A stretch of DNA of 63,347 nt, from assembly GCA_937916485.1 (NCBI GenBank), contig CALFSV010000042.1, forward strand, positions 1 through 63,347, read 5' to 3'. The translations under genes and the position numbers were made by a program. Positions within the stretch are counted from its first letter, which is position 1; every line of letters starts with the position of its first letter. The notes under the pieces were generated by a model. It did not search any database. It had not been told where the DNA came from and saw only the letters and a list, made by a program, of their open reading frames with translations. The DNA is from an uncultured Paracoccaceae bacterium (GTDB lineage Bacteria; Pseudomonadota; Alphaproteobacteria; Rhodobacterales; Rhodobacteraceae). This document shows positions 26,746 through 36,944 of this stretch, one piece after another.

Positions 26746-27936
26746 ATGAACGATTTCCCTCCCAACTGCGCGGCAGCGCTGGACCGCCTCGCCGCCTTTG
26801 TCCCAAAGGCGGGCCGCGCCTATGCCCAATGGCGCAACCATGACCTGCCGGGCCAGCCGCATGTGTCCGGCCTGTCGCCCTACCTCCGGCACCGGATCAT
26901 CACCGAAGACGAGGTTCTTCGAGCGGTGATCGGAGCCCATGGCATGCAGTCCGCCTCCAAGTTCATTGATGAAGTCTATTGGCGAACCTATTGGAAAGGC
27001 TGGCTAGAGCTGCGCCCTTGGGTCTGGCAAGACCATCGCATCGCCCTGCAGGCAGCCCTCAACCGGACCCGTGTCGAGGCCGGTCTGCGTGCCAATTGGG
27101 AGGCCGCTTGTCTGGGTCAGACAGGCATCGACGGATTTGACGATTGGGCCCAAGAGCTGGTCGAAACCGGCTATCTGCACAATCACGCCCGGATGTGGTT
27201 CGCCTCGATCTGGGTGTTTACCCTGGGCCTGCCTTGGGAGCTTGGGGCCGATTTCTTTTTGCGCCACCTTCTGGACGGCGATCCGGCATCAAACACCCTG
27301 TCCTGGCGCTGGGTCGCCGGATACCACACGCCGGGCAAGACCTATCTGGCGCGTCCCGACAACATTGAGCGGTATACAAACGGGCGGTTCGCCCCCCGGG
27401 GACTGGCAAATTTCGCCCCCGCCCCGGAGATGCGACCACACGCCCCGCCGGGCCGCATTGCCCAACCTCAAAGCCCCGATCCACGTCGTGTCACTGGCCT
27501 CGTCCTGACGGAAGAGGATCTGTCGCCCGACTGGCTGATCCGGGGCGTCGACACGGTCAACACCACTGCCGTGGTCAAGGCGACCGCAGCGCGATCAAGC
27601 CTGGCCGTCTCACCGATGGTCGAGCAGTGGGTGGACGCGGCGCTGGCCAATACGCTGGCCGACCATGGCGACAGTCTTGGCTCCGCGGTCCGGTGCGACA
27701 CCGTGGCCGACATCCACGAATGGGCCAAGGCCAAGGGCCTGCAACAGGTAATCATGGCGCGTCCGACGGTCGGACCAACCGCTGACCATCTGGCAGGGCT
27801 AGAGGACAGGCTGTCGGCGGATGGCATAAGGCTTGTCATGGCGATCCGCCCAAGCGACAGCGCGGCATGGCCAAGGGCAACCCACGGCTTTTTCAAGTTT
27901 CGCGAGGCTATCCCGAAACTTCTGGCAGCGCTCTAA
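26746..27936 (+). CDS. Cryptochrome/photolyase-like FAD-binding protein with apparently permuted domains
   Basis: A 396-residue protein. Residues 20-215 match the helical FAD-binding domain of photolyases and cryptochromes: SGLSPYLRHRIIT, TGYLHNHARM (residues 141-150) and DGDPASNTLSWRWVAGYHT. In normal proteins an alpha/beta antenna domain comes first, but here the chain begins with the FAD domain. Residues 245-396 instead form an alpha/beta-looking C-terminal domain (GLQQVIMARPTVGPT; ADGIRLVMAIRP; HGFFKFREAIPKLL) resembling the usual N-terminal domain, including its closing motif. This points to circular permutation. It could be a repair enzyme, a light sensor or a redox protein. Its 3' end overlaps the convergent hlyD-like gene by four bases. 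Confidence 0.75.
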   Translation: MNDFPPNCAAALDRLAAFVPKAGRAYAQWRNHDLPGQPHVSGLSPYLRHRIITEDEVLRAVIGAHGMQSASKFIDEVYWRTYWKGWLELRPWVWQDHRIALQAALNRTRVEAGLRANWEAACLGQTGIDGFDDWAQELVETGYLHNHARMWFASIWVFTLGLPWELGADFFLRHLLDGDPASNTLSWRWVAGYHTPGKTYLARPDNIERYTNGRFAPRGLANFAPAPEMRPHAPPGRIAQPQSPDPRRVTGLVLTEEDLSPDWLIRGVDTVNTTAVVKATAARSSLAVSPMVEQWVDAALANTLADHGDSLGSAVRCDTVADIHEWAKAKGLQQVIMARPTVGPTADHLAGLEDRLSADGIRLVMAIRPSDSAAWPRATHGFFKFREAIPKLLAAL

Positions 27937-29105
27937 GGTTCGCGCAGCGCCTCGCGGGACCGGTAGAGCGGCTTGGTCAGGTAATGCAGGACGGTCTTTT
28001 CGCCGGTGTGCAACTCGACCGCAGCGCGCATACCGGGACGGATCTCGATATTGGCCTGTCGGGGGGTCAGGTTCGAAAGGTCCACCCGCAGGGTCACCCG
28101 GTAGGTGGCAGGCAGATCGCTGCGCCGCTCATCCTCGAACGTATCGGCTGAAATCACGAAGACCTCACCCGACAATGACCCATAAATGGTATAGTCATAG
28201 GCGGTCAGCTTGATCGTCGCGGCCTGCCCCGGCACGACATGGGCGATATCCTCGGGCCGCACGCGGGCCTCGACAAACAACTCGTCGTCGACGGGAATGA
28301 TCTCCACGATCTGCTCGCCGGGGCGGATGACGCCCCCGATTGTCGTGATGGCCAGATCATTGACGATGCCACGCATCGGCGAGGTGATGACTGTCCGGGA
28401 GAGTTGATCCTGCGCCACTCTCAGGTTCTGACGCAGCTGGCCAAGCTCCTGAAGCGTGTCAGAATAGGCGCTGGCCCGCTCAAGCTCGGTCCCGGTGACG
28501 ACTTCGTTGTAGCGGATCTCGGCATCGCTCAGGGCGTTGCGGGCGCGGGTTACCTCGACAAGGGCGGCTATTTCACGCGACAGCAGGTCCTCCATCACGT
28601 CAAGCTCGCGCCGGGTCTCTTCGACGATGCGGGCGGCCCCTTCGGTGCGGCTTATGTAGTCGGCCTGTCGGGCAGCAAGCAACGCCTGCTCAGAAGCCAC
28701 AATAGTCGGGCTGCGCTGCGCAATCTCGTCCGGGACGGAAAAGCTGTGCTGTCCCGCAATCTCGGCCTCAAGGCGCATGCGCCGAATTTCGGCGGCGTCG
28801 ATCTGCGACTTGATGTCATCCACGGCGGTGGAGAAATTCGTGCCCTGAAGCCGCGCCAGCACATCGCCCGGCATTACCATCTGGCCCTCGGTCACCAGAA
28901 GCTCGGCCAGAATGCCGCCTTCAAGGTTCTGAATGATCTGGGGACGGGACGAAGATACGATTTCCCCATCCGCCCGCACGATCTCGTCGATCCAGGCGAA
29001 GCGGGCCCAGACGACAAAGACCACGACAACGGCGGCCACCATCCAGATGATCAGGCTTGGACCGCGCAGGCGGGTATCAATCTCGTCTTCCCAGACAGCC
29101 ATCAC
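27933..29105 (-). CDS. Type I secretion membrane-fusion (adaptor) protein, HlyD/LapC-like
   Basis: A 390-residue protein with one N-terminal membrane helix (residues 18-38), a lipoyl-like half (IIQNLEGGILAELLVTEGQ), long coiled-coil hairpin segments (about residues 95-230) and the beta-barrel C-terminus typical of HlyD adaptors. It spans the periplasm and links the ABC transporter to TolC. It is the last gene of the adhesin-tolC-abc-hlyD operon and overlaps the ABC gene by four bases (ATGA). Confidence 0.95.
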   Translation of the reverse strand: MMAVWEDEIDTRLRGPSLIIWMVAAVVVVFVVWARFAWIDEIVRADGEIVSSSRPQIIQNLEGGILAELLVTEGQMVMPGDVLARLQGTNFSTAVDDIKSQIDAAEIRRMRLEAEIAGQHSFSVPDEIAQRSPTIVASEQALLAARQADYISRTEGAARIVEETRRELDVMEDLLSREIAALVEVTRARNALSDAEIRYNEVVTGTELERASAYSDTLQELGQLRQNLRVAQDQLSRTVITSPMRGIVNDLAITTIGGVIRPGEQIVEIIPVDDELFVEARVRPEDIAHVVPGQAATIKLTAYDYTIYGSLSGEVFVISADTFEDERRSDLPATYRVTLRVDLSNLTPRQANIEIRPGMRAAVELHTGEKTVLHYLTKPLYRSREALREP

Positions 29106-31375
29106 GAGGTCTCCTTGCGTTTGGCCAGATGGGCGAGGACCTCATCACGGGGGCCATCGACCACCATCCGGCCGTTTTGCAGGACCAGGGTGCGGGTTGT
29201 CAGTTGCAGGATCGGCAGCCGGTGGGTTGCGATCAGGGCCGTCCGGCCACGCAGCCAGCCGTCCAGACGGTTGACCAAAGTGGCCTCAAGCGTCTGGTCA
29301 AAGGCGGCGGTCGGCTCATCCAATAGGCAGATGGCCGGGTCTTGCAGCCAAAGCCGGGCCCAGCCGATGGACTGGCGCTGACCGTCCGACAGGCCAAGGC
29401 CACCGTCCCGTATCTCAAGGTCGAGCCCTTTGGGATGCGCGCGCACATGCGCTCCGATCCCGGCAAAGTCGAGCGCGCGAAGAAGGCGATCGTCATCCCG
29501 CTCAAGCAAGGTCATGTTCAGGTTTTCGCGCAGGGTGCCCGCAAACAGGCGGACGTTCTGGCCCAGATAGCCGATGGACCGGCGCAGGTCGCGCGGCATC
29601 ACCTGCCCCATGTCGACACCGTCAATCAGGACCCGTCCGCTTGTCGGCGCATACAGCCCCGCCAGCAGCTTGAGCAGGGTCGACTTACCCGACCCGTTCG
29701 CACCCAGAATGGCAACCCGCTGACCCGGTTCAATGGCAAGGGCCGCAATGTCGACGCTTCGGGCGGCATCAGGGTCATAGCAGTAGTTGAGATCCCGCAA
29801 TTCATAGGCCCCACGCAGCTTTTCGCGACGCAGGTAGGTCCGGCCCGGTGCCTCTTCCTGGGCGGCATCGGCCACCCGGTCGAGGGCCTGGAGGGCCGCT
29901 TTGACGTTCGACCAACGGGACAGGGTTCCGGCAAGTTGCGTCAATGGGCTAAGGGTGCGCGAGGTCAGGATACCGACCGCGATGATCGTGCCGACAGTGA
30001 ACGTCCCAGCAAAGACGAGGTAGGTCCCGACGACAACCGCAGCGACATAGGTGGCCTGCTGGACCCCCTGGCTCCAGAACGTCAGTGCAGCGGCAAGGCG
30101 GCGTTGTTCCGAGGTGGCCACACTGGACAGGGTTGTCAGTTCGTCCCAGATGCGGCGAAACCGATCCTCGCCCCGATGCGCCTTGATGGTGTCGGCCTCG
30201 TAAATCGCCTCTTGCAACAACCGGCTCGACTTCACCGAAGCCCCTTGTGTGGCCTGGGTCAGGGCGATCATCCGCTTTTGGAGGAAGATTGCTGGCAACA
30301 CCATGAGGACGCCACCTGCGACCAACACCCACACCACATGGCCGCCAATCGACCAGACCAGCGCAAGAAAGAGCACGATGAAGGGCAGATCGGTCAGGGT
30401 GCCGATGGTGCTGGCAGTAAAGAATTCGCGGATCGACCCGAACTCCCGCACCGCCGAAAATGTCGCCGAAGGGCTGTTGTCCGGCATGCCAGAGCGCATG
30501 CCAAGTATTCGGTTCATCAGCAGGGATTGGACCCCCATCTCGATCCGCCGGCCCGCGCCGTCCATCAGGCGGGCCCGGGCAATCCGCAACCCTGCCTCAA
30601 GGATCAGGGCGAGTCCGGCACCGATGGCCAGCACCCAAAGGGTGGCCTGCGACTGATACGGGATGACCCGGTCGTACACCTGAAGCGAGAAAAGCGCGAC
30701 CGCGACGGCCAGAAGGTTGGCCACCAAAGAGCCCAAGGCAACCTCGAAGATCGACTTGCGGTAGCGAGAGAAGGCCCCCCAGAACCAATGCGGCTGTGGC
30801 CCTTCCACGGCATGCCGCCGGGTGAGCTCGGCCAGATCCGGGGCGGCGCGCAGGACGGTGCCTGCGAAGAATGGCGTGAATTCGGCCAGCGGCACCTCGA
30901 CCCGGTCATCCGGGCAGGTCCGGTCAAAGACAGTGACGGAGGTCGGCCCCTGTTCGAGAACAAGGACAAGCTGGCCGGACGTCATCTCGGCCAATGCGGG
31001 CCAGAGCGGGGTCCAAAGCTCGGGCCGGGCCGTGTCCACCTTGGTCTGGCGATTGATCAGGCCAGCTTCGGACAGGACCTTGCCGACCGCCTTGGTCGAT
31101 ACATCCTCGCCGGGCATCTGGGCCATCCGTTCAAGGATGTCGCCGGTCGCAATCTCGACACCAAGGAGGCTCGCGTAGACTGATGCCAGTTCCGCCCGGG
31201 CCCGTTCACGCGGGCTGAAGGGGTCGGGTTGCGCGACAGGCGCGGCCGCCTCTGCAGGGGTATTTGCAGGTTCAGAGGTCTGTGTCGGGGCATCGTCCAC
31301 AACGACGGGGATAACGCGTCTGAGAAGGGCGCCCTTGGTGCCATCAACCTTGAAGGCAAGGACAGGTCCACTCAT
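29102..31375 (-). CDS. Type I secretion ABC transporter (LapB-like, C39-like N-terminal domain)
   Basis: A 757-residue exporter. A leader of about 55 residues precedes a C39-peptidase-like domain (about residues 60-190) without the catalytic Cys/His pattern, as in transporters of RTX adhesins. Membrane helices fill about 220-480. The ATPase has Walker A GANGSGKST, signature LSDGQRQSIGWARL and Walker B CLLDEPTAAFD. It energises secretion of the adhesin through HlyD and TolC. It overlaps genes on both sides by four bases, indicating coupled translation. Confidence 0.95.
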   Translation of the reverse strand: MSGPVLAFKVDGTKGALLRRVIPVVVDDAPTQTSEPANTPAEAAAPVAQPDPFSPRERARAELASVYASLLGVEIATGDILERMAQMPGEDVSTKAVGKVLSEAGLINRQTKVDTARPELWTPLWPALAEMTSGQLVLVLEQGPTSVTVFDRTCPDDRVEVPLAEFTPFFAGTVLRAAPDLAELTRRHAVEGPQPHWFWGAFSRYRKSIFEVALGSLVANLLAVAVALFSLQVYDRVIPYQSQATLWVLAIGAGLALILEAGLRIARARLMDGAGRRIEMGVQSLLMNRILGMRSGMPDNSPSATFSAVREFGSIREFFTASTIGTLTDLPFIVLFLALVWSIGGHVVWVLVAGGVLMVLPAIFLQKRMIALTQATQGASVKSSRLLQEAIYEADTIKAHRGEDRFRRIWDELTTLSSVATSEQRRLAAALTFWSQGVQQATYVAAVVVGTYLVFAGTFTVGTIIAVGILTSRTLSPLTQLAGTLSRWSNVKAALQALDRVADAAQEEAPGRTYLRREKLRGAYELRDLNYCYDPDAARSVDIAALAIEPGQRVAILGANGSGKSTLLKLLAGLYAPTSGRVLIDGVDMGQVMPRDLRRSIGYLGQNVRLFAGTLRENLNMTLLERDDDRLLRALDFAGIGAHVRAHPKGLDLEIRDGGLGLSDGQRQSIGWARLWLQDPAICLLDEPTAAFDQTLEATLVNRLDGWLRGRTALIATHRLPILQLTTRTLVLQNGRMVVDGPRDEVLAHLAKRKETS

Positions 31376-32721
31376 ATCCGTTCTCCGTCCACCAACACAC
31401 CCAGCCGTTCGGCGATCTTCAACTCAACCAAAATAATGTCATAGCGCAGTTCCACGGCGGTGCGCTCGGACCTGACCTTGGTTTCAAACACGCTGACCAC
31501 TTCGGTCACGCCACGCTGACCGGCGCGCTGTTGTTCGGCAAACAAGGCATAGTTTTGCGCCGCCTGCGTTGCCAGCTGCCGCGCCTCGGCCTCTTGCCGA
31601 CGCAGCGAGTTGAGCCGCCCTTGCAGGGCTGCGATTTCGCGGTCGGCTGCTTCGCGTTCGGCCACCACGCGGGCGGCGGTTGCCTCGCTTTCGGCGTCGA
31701 TCGCCTCCATCTGGGCGCCAAGGCCCAGTCCCAGGGCATTTGCAGCCCCCAGCGTCAGTCCAAGGTTTTCGCCTTCCGAACCCACGCTGCCCCCGATGGC
31801 AAGTCCGGGAAGAAGGCCCGACCGGGCGGCCCGGGCGGCGGCAACCGCACGGCTGCTTTCCGCCTCGGCCTTCATGACCGACAGCGGGACAGCGGTCAGA
31901 GACGGCGCGGCCAAGGGAGACACGCCGTGCACATCGGCAAGGGGCGTGGCAGCCATGGCCTGAAGCTCGGCCAGGGCAGAGGCCGCCGTTTCGGTATCCG
32001 ACGCCATGTCGGCAGCCATCTGGTTGTGTTTTTGCTGAACCACCTGAAGGTCGGCGCGGTCGCTGATCCCGGCATTTACCCTTTCGGACATCACATAGGC
32101 GAAATGGCGCATCTGGCCCATCGCATCGGCGTTCACGGCCGCTCGGGCCCGGGCCGCCTCGGCAGTCAGATAAAGCTCTAGCGCCTCCATGACCCGTGTG
32201 TTGCTGTCCGCGGCAAGGGCAACAGCGGCAACCTCGACGTCATGTTTGGCATAGTCCCGTTCTGCGCGACGGCCCCCGAAGTCGACAAGCGCCTGATTGA
32301 CGACAAGCGACGTCACCACCGCGCCAAGCGATGTCAGGCTGACGCTGGGGCCAATGGTGGGAAGCCAGTTCATCGCCTTGGCCTCGGCGCGCAGGGTCGC
32401 GGCGCGCAAGTCGGCCTCGGCGGCGCGGCTGTTGGCGGCCATGACAGCGTCGGCCACATCGCGCATCGGGCCAGGTTCAAGGATGGATTGCCGGTTGAGA
32501 AGTCCGTCGATCAGACCAGAGGTGGTGCCATCCTCCATCTCGGCTTCGAGGGCCGCTGCCGGTCCGACGGACGCCGCCTCCCCCGCGATATCGAGCGAGG
32601 TCGCGTTGCGGCTGGACATCATGCCGGTCAAGCTGTCGCAGCCAGTCAAAGCAGCGCCGGACACCACGACCGCAAGCAGCGTGATGACCCGAGTTCCCTG
32701 TCTTGACCGCGATAGGATCAC
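31372..32721 (-). CDS. TolC-family outer-membrane efflux lipoprotein (LapE-like)
   Basis: A 449-residue protein with a lipoprotein signal (LTGC, Cys28) and two related helical halves with alternating coiled-coil content (AEADLRAATLRAEAKAMNW; EATAARVVAEREAADREIA), typical of TolC channel proteins. It forms the outer-membrane exit duct of the type I secretion system. It lies between the interrupted adhesin gene and the ABC transporter gene. Confidence 0.92.
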   Translation of the reverse strand: MILSRSRQGTRVITLLAVVVSGAALTGCDSLTGMMSSRNATSLDIAGEAASVGPAAALEAEMEDGTTSGLIDGLLNRQSILEPGPMRDVADAVMAANSRAAEADLRAATLRAEAKAMNWLPTIGPSVSLTSLGAVVTSLVVNQALVDFGGRRAERDYAKHDVEVAAVALAADSNTRVMEALELYLTAEAARARAAVNADAMGQMRHFAYVMSERVNAGISDRADLQVVQQKHNQMAADMASDTETAASALAELQAMAATPLADVHGVSPLAAPSLTAVPLSVMKAEAESSRAVAAARAARSGLLPGLAIGGSVGSEGENLGLTLGAANALGLGLGAQMEAIDAESEATAARVVAEREAADREIAALQGRLNSLRRQEAEARQLATQAAQNYALFAEQQRAGQRGVTEVVSVFETKVRSERTAVELRYDIILVELKIAERLGVLVDGERI

Positions 32722-32772
32722 TTACGACCTTTCTCAATCGACACCATGCACCGGAACGGCGCGGCGATGCGG

Positions 32773-32788
32773 GGCCGGTTTCCCGGCC
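32773..32788 (-). terminator. Hairpin between adhesin and tolC-like genes
   Basis: A 6-base stem GGCCGG/CCGGCC with loop TTTC lies 15 bases beyond the adhesin stop and before tolC. Without a U-run it is a weak candidate for attenuation, letting the secreted substrate be made in excess over the export machinery. Confidence 0.35.
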
Positions 32789-32802
32789 ACCGCGAGGCTT
32801 GT

Positions 32803-35658
32803 CTAGGTAACGACCGTGATTGCTTCATCGATGATCAGTGTGCCCGTGTCGCCAAGCGCATAGTGATCATAGGTCCGGCCTCCGATGTCGGAGGTTGCGC
32901 CCGTTGCCGAAGCACCAAGAATGGTCACCGTATCGTCCAACCCGCCGTGGATTGTCAGGACATCGGAATGCGCACAAAGCGCTTCGAGATCACTGACCGT
33001 CAGGGTCAGTTCGGTGTCTTCGGCGAACTGCATGTCGATGGCTTCGATATCAAAGGCGTTCAATCCAGGATTGCCGATGTCCAGCGTGTTCGTCCCAACC
33101 TGTTCAAGAACGAACAGGGTGGCCGTCTGGTTCTCGGCCGCATCGCTTGCGTTGATGATCAGGTGCGAGCCGTTGGGGACCGTGGAGGCGAAGTCAAAGT
33201 CCAACTCGTTGAACACCGTGTTCTCGGTGACGGTTGCCCCGACCGACGAGGTGGTTCCATCCTCTGCCACGCTGTGCAGGTCGATGGTGTCAGTCGTGAT
33301 CGAGGTCGAAAAGCCCCGAACGCCGGTGCCGCTCCGTGTATAGCTTTCGATCAGCGGTGCTTCGGGCGGGGTCGTGTCGACAAGGTAGGTGTCCGAAGTC
33401 GAGGCCGTGTTGCCATGGGCGTCGGTTGCATCGACGCGAACGTTGGCGGTGTATTCCCCTGCGGGCACCTCGGCGGCCGTGAAGTCGACGGTCCATGTAC
33501 CATCAGCGCCAACGGTGGCGGCGCGTGTTGTCCCTTCGAAGGTCACCATAACGGTCGAGTTTTCTTCGACCGTACCAGTAAAGGTGATGCCGTCCGACGC
33601 TTCGGCCCGGTTGATCAGATCGCCTTCAGAGAGGTCATTCAGCGTCAGCGGATCGACAATGGTGTCGACAAGCACGTTCGCCCCAACGCGAGCCACGTTA
33701 CCAACCTCGTCGGTGGCCCGGACGTTGACGCGTTCCATCGACTCGCCCGCCGGAATGTCCCCTGCCCCATAGCTTACGGACCAGTTGCCATCAACGTCGG
33801 CGGTCGTGGTGCGCGATGAACCGGCAAACGTCACCAAAACGGTGGCGCCTGGATCGGATGTTCCAGTCAGGACGACACCATCGACGGCTTCGGCGGCGTT
33901 GATGACATCATTGCCTTCGATAGGCGTGTCGAGTGTCACGGCGATCGAAGTGTCGATCAGAACGTCAGAGGTGATCGTCTTGACGTTGCCCGGGCCGTCC
34001 GTCGCGGTCGCGATGACCTTGGTCTCATATTCCCCTTCGGGGATAGAGCCGGCGGGATAGGTGGCCGTCTAGTTTCCGTCAGCATCGACCGTTGCCGTTT
34101 GCTTGACCCCAGCAAGCTCGACGATGACCGTCGAGCCACGCTCGACCGTGCCCACGACCGTGATGGCCTGGGCCTGTTCACCTTGGTCGACGATGTTGTC
34201 GGTGGCGACCGGGTCGGTGATGCGGAAATTGGACACCCGCGTATCGATCGTGATCGGGCCAGCGACGTCGGCGGTGTTTCCGGCGGCATCGGTTGCCACG
34301 GCCGAGATCGTCTCGGACAATTCGCCCTGCGGGACATCGGCAGCAGCGAAATCGACGCTCCAGTTGCCGTCCGCATCAGCGGTTGCGGTTGCCTCCGCGT
34401 CTGTGCCGCCAAAGGTCACGACGACCGTCGCACCTGCTTCGGCGGTGCCGGTCACTGTCACACCATCGCTGCGCTCGACAAAGTTGATGATGCCATCGCT
34501 TTCGATCGACGCGGTCTCGATCGTGACGAAAGTCTCGGTATCGACCGCGTATTGGCCTTCGGTCGTTGCGACATTGCCTGCAGGATCGGTCGACTTGACG
34601 TCCACATCCTGCGCGTATTCACCGGTCGGGATGTCCTCGGCAGGCAGGAAAAGCTGCCAGTTGCCACCATCGACCGTCGCCTCGTAGTCGACGCCATTGA
34701 TGGTGACGACCACGGCAGAGCCTGCTTCGGTCCGCCCGCTCAGGATCACGCCTTCGGCCGCTTCGGCGCCGTTCACCGTGCCGTCGCCGCCGACGAGTTC
34801 AGCATCGAACGTCACGAAGTTCTCGGTATCGACGGTCAGATCGCCGGTGACCGTGGTGGTGTCACCCTGGTCGGTGATCGTGACTTCGACCTCATCCTCA
34901 TAGGTGCCTTCGGGAATGTCCTCAGGCGGGAAGGTCACCGTCCAGTTGCCATCGCCATCGACGACGGTCTTCTGCGTTGCATCGCCGATGACGACATCGA
35001 CGACACCACCCGGAGCATTCGAGGTGCCGGAAATGTCGACGCCATCGCTGCGATCTTCGGCATTGACAAGAGGGGTCGGCAGGATCGCTCCGACCAGCGG
35101 ATCAGACGGATCGCGGGTTGCCACATCGTCCAGAACCGTCCCGCCTTCGCCCCCCAAGATCGGCAAGGCCGCGGCCGCCGCACCGGCCAGCAAAGCCGGG
35201 ATAAGCGGCAGGCCACCAATGAAATCGGCAGCCAGACGGCTTGTCGCCTCGTTCGGAATACCAGCCAGCAGGATCGGAGGGTCGCCGACAAAGTAAAGAT
35301 CATCTTCGCCCGTCCACTTGCCCAGGCTGTCCTCTTCCACATAGTTGGAATAGTAGACGCCCTCGGTCCCTTGGGCGAGGTTGACCTGCGCCAGCTGTCC
35401 ATTGGTCGACAAGAAAAGATCGCTCGCCGGGACACCATCAAGGCCGTAGAAGTTGTCGATCACGACAACCTGACCGTCGACCAATGTTATCTCAAGCGTA
35501 TCGCCAACGCGGTTGTAAGCAACAACCTGTGACCGATCCAGTTTCAGGGAGATTTCAGACCCCACCGGGGCTAGGATCGATGGATTTGCACCCTCGCCTG
35601 TAAACCCACGGCTCAATGCGCCCGCGACATCGCGGACGACGAATTCAATCGCCGACAT
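32803..35658 (-). pseudogene. BapA-like type I-secreted adhesin interrupted by one in-frame amber codon
   Basis: Read through a single TAG at 34069-34071 (codon 530), this is a continuous 951-residue frame. Residues 1-130 match the BapA/Bap prefix-like domain (MSAIEFVVRDVAGALSRGF; ITLVDGQVVVIDNFYG). A hydrophobic spacer and about six Ig-like repeats of roughly 100 residues follow, each with a DGNW motif. A C-terminal segment resembles the uncleaved secretion signal of LapA-type proteins (ELTLTVSDLEAL; GDTGTLIIDEAITVVT). The amber replaces the conserved Trp of the fourth repeat (TGG to TAG). Unsuppressed, the product would stop before the secretion signal and stay inside the cell. The start at 35658 has GAGG and GGAG motifs. 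The downstream tolC-abc-hlyD genes are intact. Confidence 0.85.
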
Positions 35659-36029
35659 ACCTTTACTCCACCTCAATTCCGCCACATCATTTAACGTGTG
35701 ACGATTTTTACTTAGACGATGGCTAGCGTGGAAATGTTCACGTTTCCAGTCAATTTTTCCAACGATTCGCCAGCGTGGCGCAGACGTCACGTTTTGCGCG
35801 AGGTCACAATTGGCAAGAAACCACAGGCCACTCGCCGCATTTTTGCCTTGAATTAGCCACGAACTGGTGTCCGCGGAAGAAGCGTAAACGCCGATTTCGA
35901 TGGCCGACCTGGTCGCCTCAAGTCAATTCTGCCAGATTGGCCACGCTGTTTGGCCCCCGTCGGGTCAACCAACCATATTTGCGCCGGGCTTGCCCCCCCC
36001 TGCATACGGCCCGTTTAAATGAGACCGGC
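35659..36029. other. Intergenic region upstream of the adhesin operon
   Basis: This 371-base gap lies between the adhesin operon and the yihY-like gene, both on the minus strand. The part next to the adhesin start is AT-richer (around 35690-35760) and probably holds the operon promoter. I could not assign confident minus-35/minus-10 boxes. No gene with coding character or ribosome-binding site is apparent, and the open frame at 35775-36056 looks non-coding. Confidence 0.5.
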
Positions 36030-36884
36030 TCAAATGGGGCCGCTTGCCCCATTTAAAGCATCCCGGCGGTGCAGGACCACATTCAGGACCGCCCCCAGCA
36101 GGACGAGGTAGGCGCTGATGTAGAGCCACATCAAAAGGGCTATGACCGCACCGATTGATCCATAGACCTCGTTGTAGCTGCCGAAATTGCGCAGGTAGGC
36201 AGAAAACCCGACAGAGGCGGCGATCCAGACAACCACCACCACAATGGCCCCCGGACTGACCCAACCAGTCCGCACATCAACTGTATTGGGCCCGAACCGA
36301 TAAAGAAGGGCAAGGGCAGCAAGCAGGATGAAAAGCGCCACGCTCCACCGGATAGCTTCAAGGGCGAGGGCGGCGACACCGCCAAGCGGCAGAAAGGCCA
36401 GCACAATCGGCGCAATGACCACGATCAACAGGGCGATCACAGCGATCCCGACCAGACATATGGTAAGCAAGAGCGCCACGGCATAGTGGCCAATCCCGCC
36501 CCGGTTCGGCTCCCCCTTGATAGCGTTCAACCCGCGCATCAGTGCTGCAACGCCCGCCCGGGCAGACCAGAGAGCCACCCCGGTGGACAGGGCCGTGGCC
36601 CAGCCCAATGTGTCCGCACGGGCCCCCAACAGGCGCGAGATCTGGGCGTCGAACAAGTAGAACGCCTCGGTCGGGATGACGTCGCGCATCAGTTCAAGCT
36701 GGGATTCCACGATGGATGGGTCGGCCACCAACCCAAACACGGCGATGATCGCCGCCAAAGCCGGGAAGATCGCGAACATCGCAAAGAAGGCGACACCGGC
36801 CGCAATAAGCCCGAGATTGGCCTGATCGGCCATCGCGAGGGCGTTGGCGACCAGCCGCCAAAGGGGCAGGAGGCGGGCGATCAC
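36030..36884 (-). CDS. YihY/virulence factor BrkB family membrane protein
   Basis: A 284-residue protein with about six membrane helices and family features (ANLGLIAAGVAFFAMFAIFP near the start; GFSAYLRNFGSYNEVYGSIG and IALLMWLYISAYLVLLGAVL near the end). The older RNase BN label for this family is not supported; the molecular function is unsettled. A terminator-like hairpin is built into its last codons. Confidence 0.92.
   Translation of the reverse strand: MIARLLPLWRLVANALAMADQANLGLIAAGVAFFAMFAIFPALAAIIAVFGLVADPSIVESQLELMRDVIPTEAFYLFDAQISRLLGARADTLGWATALSTGVALWSARAGVAALMRGLNAIKGEPNRGGIGHYAVALLLTICLVGIAVIALLIVVIAPIVLAFLPLGGVAALALEAIRWSVALFILLAALALLYRFGPNTVDVRTGWVSPGAIVVVVVWIAASVGFSAYLRNFGSYNEVYGSIGAVIALLMWLYISAYLVLLGAVLNVVLHRRDALNGASGPI
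36032..36054 (-). terminator. Hairpin inside the 3' end of the yihY-like gene
   Basis: A perfect 9-base stem AAATGGGGC/GCCCCATTT with a 5-base loop overlaps the final codons and stop of the yihY-like gene and is followed by AT-rich sequence on the minus strand. It probably ends that transcript before the adhesin promoter. Confidence 0.6.
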
Positions 36885-36944
36885 GTCCTTTTCCCCAGGC
36901 CCGGAGCCGGCATTTGCGGCAGGTCCATCAGCATTGCTGCATTG

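Noticed and set aside
29342..31183. Long open frame (613 codons) antisense to the type I secretion ABC gene
   Set aside because: High GC leaves the antisense frame open. The opposite strand encodes a clear ABC transporter with all motifs, and the antisense product is low-complexity with no domain.
34099..35532. Long open frame (477 codons) antisense to the adhesin
   Set aside because: It mirrors the repeats of the adhesin on the other strand; the product is Asp/Arg/Gly-rich without family features.
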